A stretch of DNA of 27,711 nt from Hyphochytrium catenoides (Eukaryota > Sar > Hyphochytriomycetes > Hyphochytriales > Hyphochytriaceae), in contig FLMG01002924.1 in the NCBI GenBank assembly GCA_900088475.1, positions 1 to 27,711 of the forward strand. Direction: 5' to 3'. Positions 17,901 through 27,711 of the stretch are shown here, one piece after another. A program made the position numbers and the translations under genes. The first letter of the stretch is position 1; the number at the start of each line of letters is the position of its first letter. The notes below the pieces were generated by a model. That model did no database searches and had not been told where the DNA came from. It saw only the letters and a program-made list of their open reading frames with translations.

Positions 17901-20316
17901 CATCGTATGGCCTGCCAAGACTAACTCCTACGTCTGCACACAGCGGCCAACCGGTTCGGCTCAATGCAGATTCCACAGCTTGGGAAACAGATGAGAGCAG
18001 AGCTGGCCTCCACACAGAGTGGAAAGTTTACAAGGGTGACAGTCTTGTCTATCCTCTGCTTGCGCATACTGTTATCAACGGAACGAGACTATCTATCGGC
18101 CCAAGCTTCTTTAGCCCAGACTCTGCATATACCTTCACCTTCTCCTTCTCATCAGCCGGAGGACAAAAGGGCGTGGCTTCTCTACTGGTGGCTCTGAACG
18201 GCGGTCCTCGCTCTGGGTCATTTGCAGCTGTTCCTCAAACGGGAACTGCGCTTTCTACTCTCTTCCATTTGTCCGCAGACAACTGGGTCGATGACCTGCA
18301 AGATTTACCGCTCACGTGAGAGACTCAGCATCAGCCTTCTTCTTCATCTTTACCTGCCACCATGAAACATCAGCCACTCTCTCAAGTCTCGGTTGCCAGT
18401 CTTCTGCCAGAAGCTGCTCTGTCTTCACCGCCACAATTCCCATTGCTCCTCGTAGGCGGCTATCTGTGCAACCAAGGCGTTGTTTGCATTTTCTAACTCT
18501 CTCGCTGCGGCTTGGTTTCCCCTATGCAGGTACACCTTCGGCATCAAAAGGTCTGGAACCACCTATCCCCTTATGGCGCCCTCTCCTGACAAGTCTCTCG
18601 ACGTACGTATACTTTTCTTGTCTCATCATCCATGCAATTGCCCTTGAGCTCAAGCGATGGTCTCACATGCCAATTCGACAATGTTGGTTCACAGTCGCTA
18701 CTACCTGAACTCTCTGGCGGAGAGTCCGCTGTCCTCGTTGTCTCTGATATCCACGGAGCTACCACGGAGGCGGAAGTGGAGATCACTGTGACCTCGTCAA
18801 TGGACTGGGATGCCAGCTTCGGCTCAGTTCTCTCCTCAATTAGCAGAAGAGACGTTTCAGAAGGTCAGTTCTTCCCGGCCATTGCCAGCCACTTGTTGAC
18901 TCTTTAAGGATCCACTGGCCCAGCTCAATCATTTGGTCGCTTCTGGCTGGAGCTAGCCGTTTGTCTCCGATGAGGTCATAGAATTCACTCACCCTGTCTT
19001 GCCTAACAGAGCGCTGTTTGACCACGTTATTGGTCTTGGACATCGAGTGGTGCCGGCAAGTGTTGCCAGAGCTCAATTGCACTGCCCAGAGTAAGTCGCG
19101 GTCTACCCCTTCTCTGCATAGTCTCTTTAGTCTTTACCTCTTTCTGTCTCTCCTCTTCACTCCTGGGGAATGCTCTTCTGCTCAATTCTCATCATCATCA
19201 AGGAACATCCTCATTTAGGTGCACCGTTGACCCGTTCGTGGCTCTTTCCAGGTGACCGCTTGTGCTGCTCGAATAGTGGAGCTTACTGGAAGTCATGCTC
19301 AGGATCAGCTTCCGAATGTAGCGGCAAATGTATCTGTGACCCTGGGGCGTTTGGGAAGGACTGCGGGGAAGACCATGATTTGTGGACCCTAAGGTAGAGA
19401 AAATGGAGAGCTAAAGATATAAAGGTCTTACCACGTTGCCACGTACTCCGAGTGACGAGGAAAGAAGCCGACTCTACTTTCTTTCATTGCCTGCACAGGC
19501 AATTCCAACATCCCACTTTTTATCAGGTGTCTTTTCTACTCTTTCCGACTGACCATCTAATAGAAGACCGCTCTATCTGCCTTGAATGCGCTGGCGATCA
19601 CAATGTCAATGGATCCCATCAGAGCTGCCCAACGAGAGCTCTTCGTCTCTCAAGCCCTGCAACTGTTAAAGAGTCAAACCCTCAACAATACATCTGTCTC
19701 AGTCCTACCTTTTGAGGTTCAAACGGAGGTGCTATGGAGAATAAGTCAAGATACATGGCATCTGACAGACGAAACCATGGTACAGAGACGAAGTTTCCAT
19801 TAAAACTCCGCTCCTATGAAAGTGTTTAGTCGTGGCATGCGTGCTTTTGTTGGCTCACTGTCGTTTTCCTTTTGCTGCTCTTGGGCCTTCTTCTTGCACC
19901 TGCCTTTCCTCAATCAATCTTTGGCATTTCGTTGCAGGTCAAGGTTTTGGATGTCATCGAAGAGCTTCTGGAGGAGCAGCTGGCCGAGGAAGGTAGACCA
20001 GTCAAGTTCTTGCTTATGAGTCTTCTTTTGTCTGTTGCTGCACATCTTTTTTTCCTTCTAAGCAAGCTTGCTTTTCAGAGGCATTTGCCGTCTGTCTCTT
20101 GTTGAAGTGTCTGCTCCCACCCGGTGCTTCTCGCACTCTTCACGATCTATCTATTAACATGAGCAATGCTCTATCCCTCTTTCCTAACCGCTAGGTTCTT
20201 CTTCTCCTGCGGCTGTAGACAAGCTTTTGATGAGCGTCAGCAACCTCATCGAGGCTCTCGAGGATTTCCTGACTCTCGCGCCTCCACAGTCTTCGACGGT
20301 GCCGGCACGTCTTTAG
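12880..20316 (+). CDS. Secreted REJ-domain protein with crystallin-like and tandem galactose-binding-like modules (paralogue 1)
   Basis: Eighteen exons are inferred: 12880-14593, 14721-14876, 15200-15408, 15700-15832, 15931-16231, 16407-16551, 16821-16970, 17201-17342, 17561-17696, 17944-18315, 18530-18602, 18695-18863, 19010-19090, 19252-19393, 19499-19526, 19564-19779, 19938-19992, 20195-20316. Phases match throughout; 4,344 nt, 1,447 residues. Order: signal peptide (1 to about 35), Pro/Thr/Ser linker (about 58-95), crystallin-like segment (about 100-186), two homologous beta-sandwich modules (about 223-519), second Pro/Thr linker, REJ region (about 572-1233), Cys-rich EGF-like segment (1234-1308), helical tail. 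Many N-glycosylation sequons fit an extracellular protein. REJ proteins act in cell recognition (sea-urchin sperm) or as the ectodomain of polycystin-1. No transmembrane segment appears after the signal peptide in this model, so it is soluble or its end is missing. Exons up to the tenth are backed by the paralogue at 22505; exons 11-18 rest on phase and domain logic only. Confidence 0.8.
14721..18863 (+). other. REJ region of paralogue 1
   Basis: Eleven short exons encode the REJ (receptor for egg jelly) pattern: LRASLSSDASILPGQRVSLV, then YVSGSGGRPVTYRWSL, then IPSALLPAGSNHTISVTAYN, then TVLVLPGGVLLPGTAYTFLL, then a CSACASFDC cluster, then GQPVRLNADS, and NGGPRSGSFAAVPQTGTAL with TLFHLSADNWVDD, LPLTYTFGI and the closing SAVLVVSDIHGATTEAEVEI. 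These match the repeated beta-sandwich strands and the GGxPxxGxFxxxPxxGxALxTxFxL...W.D...LPLTYxFG signature seen in polycystin-1 and sea-urchin REJ proteins. The start of exon 12 was placed at 18695 because it is the only AG that keeps the frame; it skips an open stretch at 18632-18694. Confidence 0.85.
14928..15064 (+). repeat. (GA)n tract in intron 2 of paralogue 1
   Basis: Long GA-rich tract within intron 14877-15199. Unlike the tracts in the formin gene, the transcript strand is purine-rich here. The homologous intron of the second paralogue (24674-24956) has no such tract. Confidence 0.85.
19010..19393 (+). other. Cys-rich EGF-like segment after the REJ region
   Basis: Two exons (19010-19090 and 19252-19393, phase 1 junction) encode about nine cysteines: RCLTTLL, EWCRQ, LNCTAQSDRLCC, WKSCSGSAS and ECSGKCICDPGAFGKDCGED. 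The last part fits the C-x-C...G-x-x-G-x-x-C end of an EGF-like domain. It sits between the REJ region and the helical tail. The phase-1 junction creating NCTAQS supports the join. Confidence 0.65.
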
Positions 20317-22504
20317 GTTAAAATAGCTTATGTGACCGTCGGACAGCCGTAGACTCAGTAGTTGAAAGCAGTCTTTTGGTGGAGTCTTTATGAAATAGAT
20401 CATGAACCCAATCCTCAAGGACTGCGAAGACAGGCAGATTGCAAGCGACAGAAGCCGTCCGGGCACGCAGTACCAGGAATATAAAAGCTTGGATTCGCTG
20501 CTAGTGATAGTGCACCACTAGGTGAAGGAGAGACTTGAGAGCCAATAGAGCAGATCCTTGACCGTGTGCTTATTGGGACTTTCTAGCTTGATCGCCTTCT
20601 TGTCCATCCATGCCTAGAAGCGAGTAGCCCACTCTGGTGGTTGGGTTCGTTCTCTTTAACCCATTCTACTGGTGGCTCAATCGGAATTCTTTTATGAAGA
20701 CAATGCAAAGTATCGTCTCCTATTCACGTTTTAATAATGGACAGCAGATAATGATAACCAGCCTCTGGGCATCCTTCCAACCATTTGCATCGCACAGACC
20801 ACATCGAGCTGGATAGATTGACATGTACATGGCTAGATCGATAGGGAGGTAGGTGCAGGTGTGTACCTAGATTGAGAGTAATGCACAGGGGGAAGAGCCT
20901 AGACAGAATATAGACCTTCGAAGACGGCAAGTCATGTCTCACACCTTCTCTATGACATGTACTATGGCAAAAAAGAGGGTATGCAAGAAGACAACATGAA
21001 GCAGAAACGGCCCAACCCCTGGAGGCGGGCGACACGGCTTCCTCCCCAAAATCCTGGTCGCTCTACGACATCATTCACGAGTGAAGACCTCTGATCAATT
21101 TGTGACGACTTTACTCTCACGGCAGGAGCACGCAGGAGGAACGGTATGCTCATGTTCTTCCCTCCTAAATGGTCAGAGTCAGAACGCAAAGTTGCGGCTG
21201 CCACGACCTCCATCAGCTTTCCGCAGGACAGAGTCTACCGCCGGCAGATCTGAAGATGCAGATTCTCTGCCTCTGCTGGTTGTTGGTGGGCTGCGCCTTT
21301 CGAACTCTTCTGGGTATATCTCACTAATAACGGAATCTCTTCGATTACTACAAATAGATTATCGAGTTAAGCATGGAAAATAGTCTCTGCCTTGCAGTTA
21401 TGGAGCCACTGTTCCTTCCTTCCAGCGTCAGTTACAGAAGAAGACAGAGGCAGGCCTAACTCCTTGCAGCCCAAACTGACTGCCTTCCTTCCTCCTTCGT
21501 CCTCCTCCACCTCACTGCTCCATACTAGCCCGAGAAGAATGCCAACGCACTAGAGGAGCTTTGAGATAATGAACCAACCAGGCCCACGGGTCTAGCTGGG
21601 CTTCTTGCCTAAGAGTACACAGCGGCAGGACGGAGGACTACTACTATGATAATGCACCACGCCTGATGATAACCCTAACGAGCTCTTCTTCTCGTCGGAG
21701 TAGTTGAAGGCTCGTAAGCAAGAAGAGGGTCAGCCAGTGTCTACGAGTGGGGAAACCGACAACAGAGTGGTCGTTGTTGCTGCTGTTCTTGTCTCTCCCC
21801 CGCCAGCGGACGAACGGGCTGTTTGCCGACGTCGGCTGTCTGTGTGGATCAAGGTGTACCAGTAATGTCACAACCGGTAAAAGAGGTAGTTTGCACTCTT
21901 CCTTCAGTCCTCTCCTTCTTCCTCCTCCTCCTTCAAAAGCACTGTGGTGATGACGACCGCTTACTGATGGCTAATTGTGCAGGTGGAAACGGTAGATGGG
22001 CTCGCCACTAGTAGTAAGATTTGCCCTGGACATGGGAGGAACGGACACACTGGTTCTGTCTCCCCGGGAGGCATTATCCCACTGTTTCCTTCGGAAACGG
22101 TTTCGAAGCACCCTTTATCCTTCTATGGCAACTTCTCTCTGTATCCACACCTGCCAAGTTAGCAGAAGGACATGGTGGCAATGGTGGCCGAAGGAGCAAT
22201 GGAGCAGTTAGACTCTGCAAACGAGGCAGCGATGATAACAGAAGGCCTCACTCTGGGCTGGAAATGGAGGAAGTCGCTTACCAATAGTCTGGTGCAGGGC
22301 AGCTCGCCAAGGAGCTTAGCGCTGCCGCCATTTCAAGAGCAGAACAGGGAACTCGTGGAGATTTTGAGGTTGATTCAAGGGTCAACAGGGAGCGGTGAGG
22401 CGCCACATTGTCGGTCTCTTTCTTCTCATCCCACAAGAGACAGAAAAGCCCTATAAGAATCACTCAAAGGCCCACCATCCACCTCGTGAGAAATCCGGAG
22501 AAGG
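20317..22504. other. Region between the two REJ paralogues
   Basis: About 2.2 kb. 20317-21080 shows no coding sign. From about 21080 to 22440 several plus-strand frames are open (21081-21383, 21996-22211, 22172-22456), and splice-like sites occur (acceptor CGCCAG near 21805 with donor GTAAAA near 21879; acceptor GTGCAG near 21982; donor GTGAGG near 22395). One phase-consistent join (about 21820-21878 to 21983-22162) gives a segment with two Cys and a Gly-rich run. I could not tie these to the REJ gene upstream in one frame. They may be further 3' exons of paralogue 1, a decayed copy, or chance. Confidence 0.4.
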
Positions 22505-24221
22505 ATGCCGCCGCCAAGCGAGCGCTGTACCGCCCCTGCTGTTTATACTTTGAAGAGGAAATGGCTGTTGATTCTTCTCTCTGCTCTCCTCGCCATCGAG
22601 GGGACAACAACTGGTGGTACACTTATGGTAGAAGCCCAGACAACGGATACACAGAGCGATGTCATGGAGTTCTTTATGACTTTGCTTGGCACTATCTTAG
22701 GTGTCGAAAAGAAGGCTCCTAGACCCACCCCAGCGCCAAGCCCTGCACCAACAAGGATACCGACGCCTGCCCCTACCCCTTGGCCAAGCTCAGGACCTAA
22801 GCCAGCACCGACCCCAAAGCCCACGACCCCCAGCCCTGTGATCTATCTCAACATTGGTCACTGCTACAAGAGTCCTGCCAGAGTCGCTGTTAACGTGAGA
22901 AACTATACCAACTACTCTGACCCAATCACCGGCACCCAGATTCCCCCTCGCATCCGAGTGAAGTTCTATTCTGGCACCTTCTTGAATGGCTCTGTTCTGA
23001 CAATATATGGTCCAAGGTTCATTCGGTGCTTCAGCGGTCCGCTCTTCAACGTCATCAACCAATCGGCCTATTCCTTGGATATCAGCCCGTACACACAAAA
23101 AGACTTAGCTATAGAAGCCCAGATACCAACAAATGCATCTTACCAAGTCATTCTGCCGCCCACCTCTAACAATACCGAGAGACAGAAGCTCTATATCTCT
23201 GTCGATAATGAATACCTTCTCTATGCAGACGGAGTACCCTTGGGAGGAGGCTCGTTCTGGCCTGCAATCCATACCTATTCTATTCCATCCGACGCTTATA
23301 TCGCCTTAAGTATCATCAACCATGGCGGTGGCCTAGGAACAGCGGGTGCCCTGGTCAAATGGGGCTCAGTAGTCTCTGACCACTCCTGGCGTTGCATCGC
23401 AGCGGACGCCCTGGACCCATTAGACGTGAGTTGGACGCTGCCGGATTACAACGATAGCTTTTGGCCCTATGCACGGGGTCATGGGACGAAGATGTCATCT
23501 CCCTGGTTTGGACGGCTTGTAGAGTCACCATACTTTAATCAGATTGACTTTGACGCCCAGTGGATCTGGGACTCTAACTTCTCCAAGAACGCCTACTGCC
23601 GCATGTCACGAACCTATAATGCTACCCTAGCTATGCAGGCTGAGCAGTATGAGCCAGTGTACATCCATGCGGATAACAGTTACGAGCTCTTCGCAAATGG
23701 CCTTTTCGTGGGCAGCAACACGTTTACCTGGGTGGGCGCCAGGTACCTCATTCCGAAAGGCGCCTTCCTATCCGTCAAGGCTAACAATACGCTGACTCCG
23801 GACTTCCGTGGAGTGATAATCTATGCTGACCGACAGCTGCCAGGCAACGTGACAAATCTGAAGTGGAAGTGTACTGATTACGGTCAACTCGGCACTGACG
23901 CTTGGAAATATGAGCACTATGGTGATAGTGGTTGGCAGTTTCCTAAGACTTATGGGACTTACTTCATGAGCCCTTGGCGAGGCGGGATGATGCCCAACAC
24001 GTGGTACTACCTGTTTCCGTCAAATGCTTTCTGGATTTGGGATACAGTGAACTCCACCGTTGTGGCTTGCCGTCAGCCTCCATTAACGGAAAATGCAACT
24101 CCTTCGGCACCTAGTACTCCTCTTCCAACCGTAGGACCCACACCAGCTTTCACCCTCGCTCCGACTCCGCAGCCTTACTTTGGGCCAACCCTTCCGCCGA
24201 CGCCTGTTCCAACACCTTTGG
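22505..24221 (+). other. Exon 1 of paralogue 2: signal peptide, linkers, crystallin-like and galactose-binding-like modules
   Basis: It is 1,717 nt against 1,714 nt in paralogue 1, both ending in phase 1. It aligns end to end with the first copy through blocks such as GPLFNVINQSAYSLDISPYT, ASYQVILPP, DNEYLLYADGVPLG, LDVSWTLPDYNDS and QWIWDSNFSKNAYCR. It ends in a 45-residue Pro/Thr-rich stretch before the donor GTAGGT at 24222; the matching stretch in the first copy is Ala/Pro-rich and not alignable. Confidence 0.82.
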
Positions 24222-27200
24222 GTAGGTCCCAAAACAAAGAACTCTTATCCTGCGCTTATAGTTCTTCCTGTCCACCGTTATGTACGCAACTGCCACTTTC
24301 GGGGACTATGAGTTCTGCACCGATGCCCTTATCATTCGAACGATTGAGCTTCCTCATTTGATCCTAACAATATTCCTAGCTGAGTCAAGCTGCCGCACCT
24401 GTATATATCTTTTTCTTTCCTTCGTTGCATTGTCCACCATTGGTTGGCCCATGCGTCCACTAACTGTTACCTTTCTTGCTCCACCCTCTTCGGTCTCTAT
24501 CTGTCTCTTGGTAGCATCAAATAGCCCGTCTCTGGTGTACTCGACCTGCCAGTTCTCGGACGATCTTCGCTACCTGTTTTTTTCGTTTTCGAGTTCGACA
24601 TGGGCGAATACGAGCACGGAAAGCTTTCCTTGCTCTGACTATTTGGAAAGCGCAGCCTCTTTAGGTCAATCAGGTAGGCAACCTACCACATCTTTGGGAG
24701 CTCATGAGTCAATGATGTTCACCATGAGGGTAGGGCTTACTGAGCTACAAGGTAGGGATATTAGACCATTTGGCTGCGAGAGATGTTCTTAGAATAGGAG
24801 AAGCAGGAGGGGCGCCTACTGAGTACATAAGCATCCCACGGAACGTTTGATGAAGCAAAGGGCGGAGATGCTAGATTCAGCTGTAGAATCGATGACTGAC
24901 AGCCTTCCTTCTCTATCGTCTTTATCACGGTGTTCACCTCTTCTCTCTTCCTTTAGATCCTGATGGTCAGAACTGCGATTGGCTAGATCCAAGGACCCTC
25001 CACGCAACCCTGGGCCTTGACGCGGAGGTTAAACCTGGTGATGTCCTAAACTTCAACGCTTCTTCCTTTCAAGTTCAACTAGCCACAACTGAGGTCTTAG
25101 TCAGCGGTCCTATCAACCCCTTGCCTATGACCTTGTCCATTAGCGGTCCCACTACTCTGGGGTTGGTACGTCCTAACTGGTGGTGTCTATCACAACCTTC
25201 TACATCTGTCCTCCCCTTCTTGTCTTGCTTCTCAGGGATCCTATATTGCTTCGGTGTATCTGCTATAGCGCTTTCTTTACTCTGTCGCCTCATAAGCCAT
25301 TCGTCACTCTCGCTGGCTGCATTACCAATCTTGGACTTCTTACATTCAATGAGTCACTGTTTGGCCAAGTAGGGCTCTCTTCAATATGTGAGGCTCGATG
25401 ACTGGTTTTGCCTTTGTATGAATACTGGTCTGGCTCTTTTGAATCTTCTATTGATGCTGCTCCTGGTCGCAAATCCTGTCAATACTCTTAGTGTACCGAT
25501 CTAAGAGTTCAAGTGGATCAAGTGACAGGGACCGGAGGTCGAGAGGTCACATACGGCTGGACTGTAGAGGATACGGAGGATGAGGAAATTCGCAAGCTGC
25601 TAAGTAACCTCAACATTGGAAGTGGTAAAGTGTACCTGACCTATCCCCAAGCTTCTCTGATCTTGAAGTATTTCTCTGTTACTCTTGCCACCTCTCTAGA
25701 CAGTAAGGAAGAGGTTTACCCTATCCTGCACATAGATTACGCCATTATGCTTGTTGGTACTCCTTAGGCCCTCTCGCTACCTTTGACCTCTCATGCCTAT
25801 ACGCTAACCCGGGAGTTCGCCTCGTCCTTGGCAGGGAAGAGCGCTCTGTATCTTCCTGCTTCCCTACTACTGCCAGGTAGTAACTATACAGTCGGCGTCA
25901 CGGTATCAAATTTCCTGCAGCAGTCAGTCAATGGGTCCATCACTGTGACCAAGCAACCAAAGCCTGTGCCTACCATATCAGTCGTAGGAGGACTCGAAAG
26001 GCATATCCGAAATCCATCTCTGCGTACAGATATCACCGCTCTTGTCTCACCTCCATCGGTCTATCCCGGATGTAACAACACCTTGTTAACGCAGTCTGTT
26101 GAGATGCGATGGGATCAGTCCCCTCCGTACCCTGGGTAGGTTTTTGATAGAGGATATGCAAGTATAGAGGAAGGGCAGGCCAATTTGCATTCCTAGCAGG
26201 AGACTCTACTTCTGGTTCAAGGAGTCATGCTCCATCGTACCATCTTCTCTGCCATTCTCTTGGTTTCCACGAAGACTCTGATGTCACTGACGAATGCATC
26301 TTTCTTCTTCCAACTGCTGCTTTCGTTCGGCTCGGCAATACATTCCACATCAGGGGGAAAGCGTTGACTCTTCTGACGTCCACAACTGAGACGAGTATAA
26401 CTCTAACAATCCCTGGGGGCACGCTTTTATCCGGAGAAACGTATGACTTGTCACTCTCGGTCAATTACCAGGGAGAGACTGACATGGTTGTCATTCCAGT
26501 AAGATCAATTCTTTTATGCCACTTCATTGCTTGCGTATAATGGTTGGCTTATCAAGACTGCCACCTGCTCCTCCCTGTCTTATCCGTCAATAACCTGCAG
26601 CTTAAGGTGACCGTAGACTCGGCACCTCTCTTCCTGTCTCCCATTGGTGGCTCCAACCAAAGCTGCTCCTCGCTTCTTCCAGCGACCATTGGTGTTGATA
26701 AATTGGGCCCAGGATCTTGGGAGCCATTGCACATTGGCGCCATTGAATGGGTGAGTATAACGAGGCTGCTCAACGCAGATAGCATCGCTCCCTCCGTTGA
26801 TGCACTCCTAAAGTTTGCTCCTCACCGTTTCTGTAGAGCTGCAAAGCATGCACTTCTCCACTCTGTGAAGCATTCCAGCCCTTCTCTACATGCCTATTAG
26901 CCGGCGGTACCCCTGCCACTCTTCCGACAGCGGGCTCAAAAACACCTAGCATCACTTTGCCAGCAGGCTCCCTCGTGGGTACGTAAAACCCTAACTTTCT
27001 CTTCTTCCTTTGGGCGACAATGTCTGGGTTCTTCTGCCTCCTCGTATCTCCACCTCTGTCTATCTGCCGGGAACAGTGCTCGTTGCACTTGCCTGCCTGA
27101 TCATAACTTCGCCACCCACCTTCAAAGCGTCCTTCTTCCTCTTCAGTGCGCCATCGTAAAGCTATCTGTAATCACACATTAAATCTGGTGCATTGGAGTT

Positions 27201-27711
27201 GTCTTATCTTGGAATGGGAATCATCTGTGACGAGCATCACGCTGGGTTCTGACCCGGGTTTCTCATTCTTCCTATCTCCATCTTGAAACTCAACACATTC
27301 GCAGAGGGGCAGACGTACCAGTTCAATATGACTGTTATCTCACAGACGTATACATCCTCGTTCCTGACAACCCTTTGGGTCGCTCCAAATGCGCTGCCTA
27401 CCTCTGTAAACTTGCTCACTTCGCAACCCAGGGTCAACAGGTAAAGTATCGAAGGGCGAAGGGCGAGAGAGTCTGGACATACATAATCATAGCTTCAGCG
27501 GTGGCAGATGTACTAGAGTCTTGCTCTTCCGTTGTTCTTGTCAGAGTGAAACTACTCTTTGTTCTACAACTATCTCTTTTAGATGGTTTCTCATTCCCTT
27601 TTCCTCGTCCAGCGATCAAATCGTGCGCCTCCGGTCGTTCATCAATTGGGGATCTGGACTAAGTAGGACAGGAACGGAAATGGAATGGAGCATCTACCAA
27701 GGCAACGCACT
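22505..27711 (+). CDS. Secreted REJ-domain protein with crystallin-like and tandem galactose-binding-like modules (paralogue 2, cut at the window end)
   Basis: Ten exons are visible: 22505-24221, 24515-24673, 24957-25165, 25492-25624, 25835-26135, 26354-26498, 26601-26750, 26837-26978, 27305-27440 and 27613 to the window end. Phases match and give 1,063 codons. The ATG at 22505 precedes a basic stretch (LKRKW) and hydrophobic core LLILLSALLAI; the Met at about residue 41 is a less likely start. A Pro/Thr-rich linker (about 71-111, phrases like PTPAPSPAPT) leads to the crystallin-like segment (RVKFYSGTFLNGSVLTIYGP), two galactose-binding-like modules (LPDYNDSFWPYA; YEHYGDSGWQFP), a second Pro/Thr linker, and the REJ region (VTGTGGREVTYGWTV, LLLPGSNYTVGVTVSNF, LTIPGGTLLSGETYDL). 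The last exon matches the start of exon 10 of paralogue 1. The longer linkers and the weaker second DDS motif (GDSGW) are the main differences from the first gene. Confidence 0.82.
24515..27711 (+). other. REJ region of paralogue 2 (right end cut)
   Basis: Nine exons, the last partial. Seven internal exons (24957 through 27440) equal their counterparts in the first gene base for base in length. Conserved marks include CQFSDDL, QNCDWLDPRTL against MNCDWLNESTL, NPSLRT, the end EIEMRW/SVEMRW, SPIGG, a closing AIEW/TIEW, and the cluster SCKACTSPLCEAFQPFSTC matching SCSACASFDCSRILAPSTC. Confidence 0.85.

Noticed and set aside
20191-21213. Several minus-strand frames of 80-100 codons.
   Set aside because: No motifs and no phase-consistent splice chain; they overlap each other and the end of the REJ gene.

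Overview
The window is nuclear DNA of a eukaryote. Several long genes are broken by short GT-AG introns (about 30 inferred here, 37 to 376 bases), the standard code is used, and coding and intron sequence alike carry many (GA)n/(CT)n tracts. The mix of a many-domain formin with REJ-type secreted proteins suits a protist or alga, possibly of the stramenopile-alveolate group. I cannot name the genus. No bacterial operon, tRNA, rRNA or CRISPR array was seen.

Layout. (1) 1-1545, plus strand: the last two exons of a protein-lysine methyltransferase of the EEF2KMT/FAM86 type, with its start lying before the window. (2) 2158-10833, minus strand: one 12-exon gene whose exon phases all agree. It encodes a formin of about 2,157 residues with the order disordered N-terminus, C2, PH, about seven ankyrin repeats, WW, two short helical KYxKML-like motifs, FH2. 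It converges tail-to-tail on the methyltransferase. (3) 10834-12879: about 2 kb with no supported gene and one weak reverse-transcriptase-like relic. (4) 12880-20316, plus strand: an 18-exon secreted protein of about 1,447 residues: signal peptide, Pro/Thr linker, a crystallin-like segment, two tandem galactose-binding-like beta-sandwich modules, a REJ (receptor for egg jelly/polycystin-1) region and a Cys-rich EGF-like segment. (5) 20317-22504: about 2.2 kb with only weak coding signs. (6) 22505 to the right edge, plus strand: a tandem paralogue of gene 4, cut by the window end.

The two REJ genes form a direct tandem duplication with starts 9,625 bases apart. Seven consecutive internal exons have exactly the same length in both (209, 133, 301, 145, 150, 142, 136), while their introns share neither length nor obvious sequence and their proteins have clearly diverged. 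Both copies therefore look intact. The formin is a membrane- and scaffold-linked actin nucleator by its domains; the REJ pair looks like cell-surface or extracellular adhesion or recognition proteins. Nothing in the sequence ties the three gene types into one pathway. All exon borders are inferred by reading frame, phase and splice-site sequence and have not been checked against transcripts.
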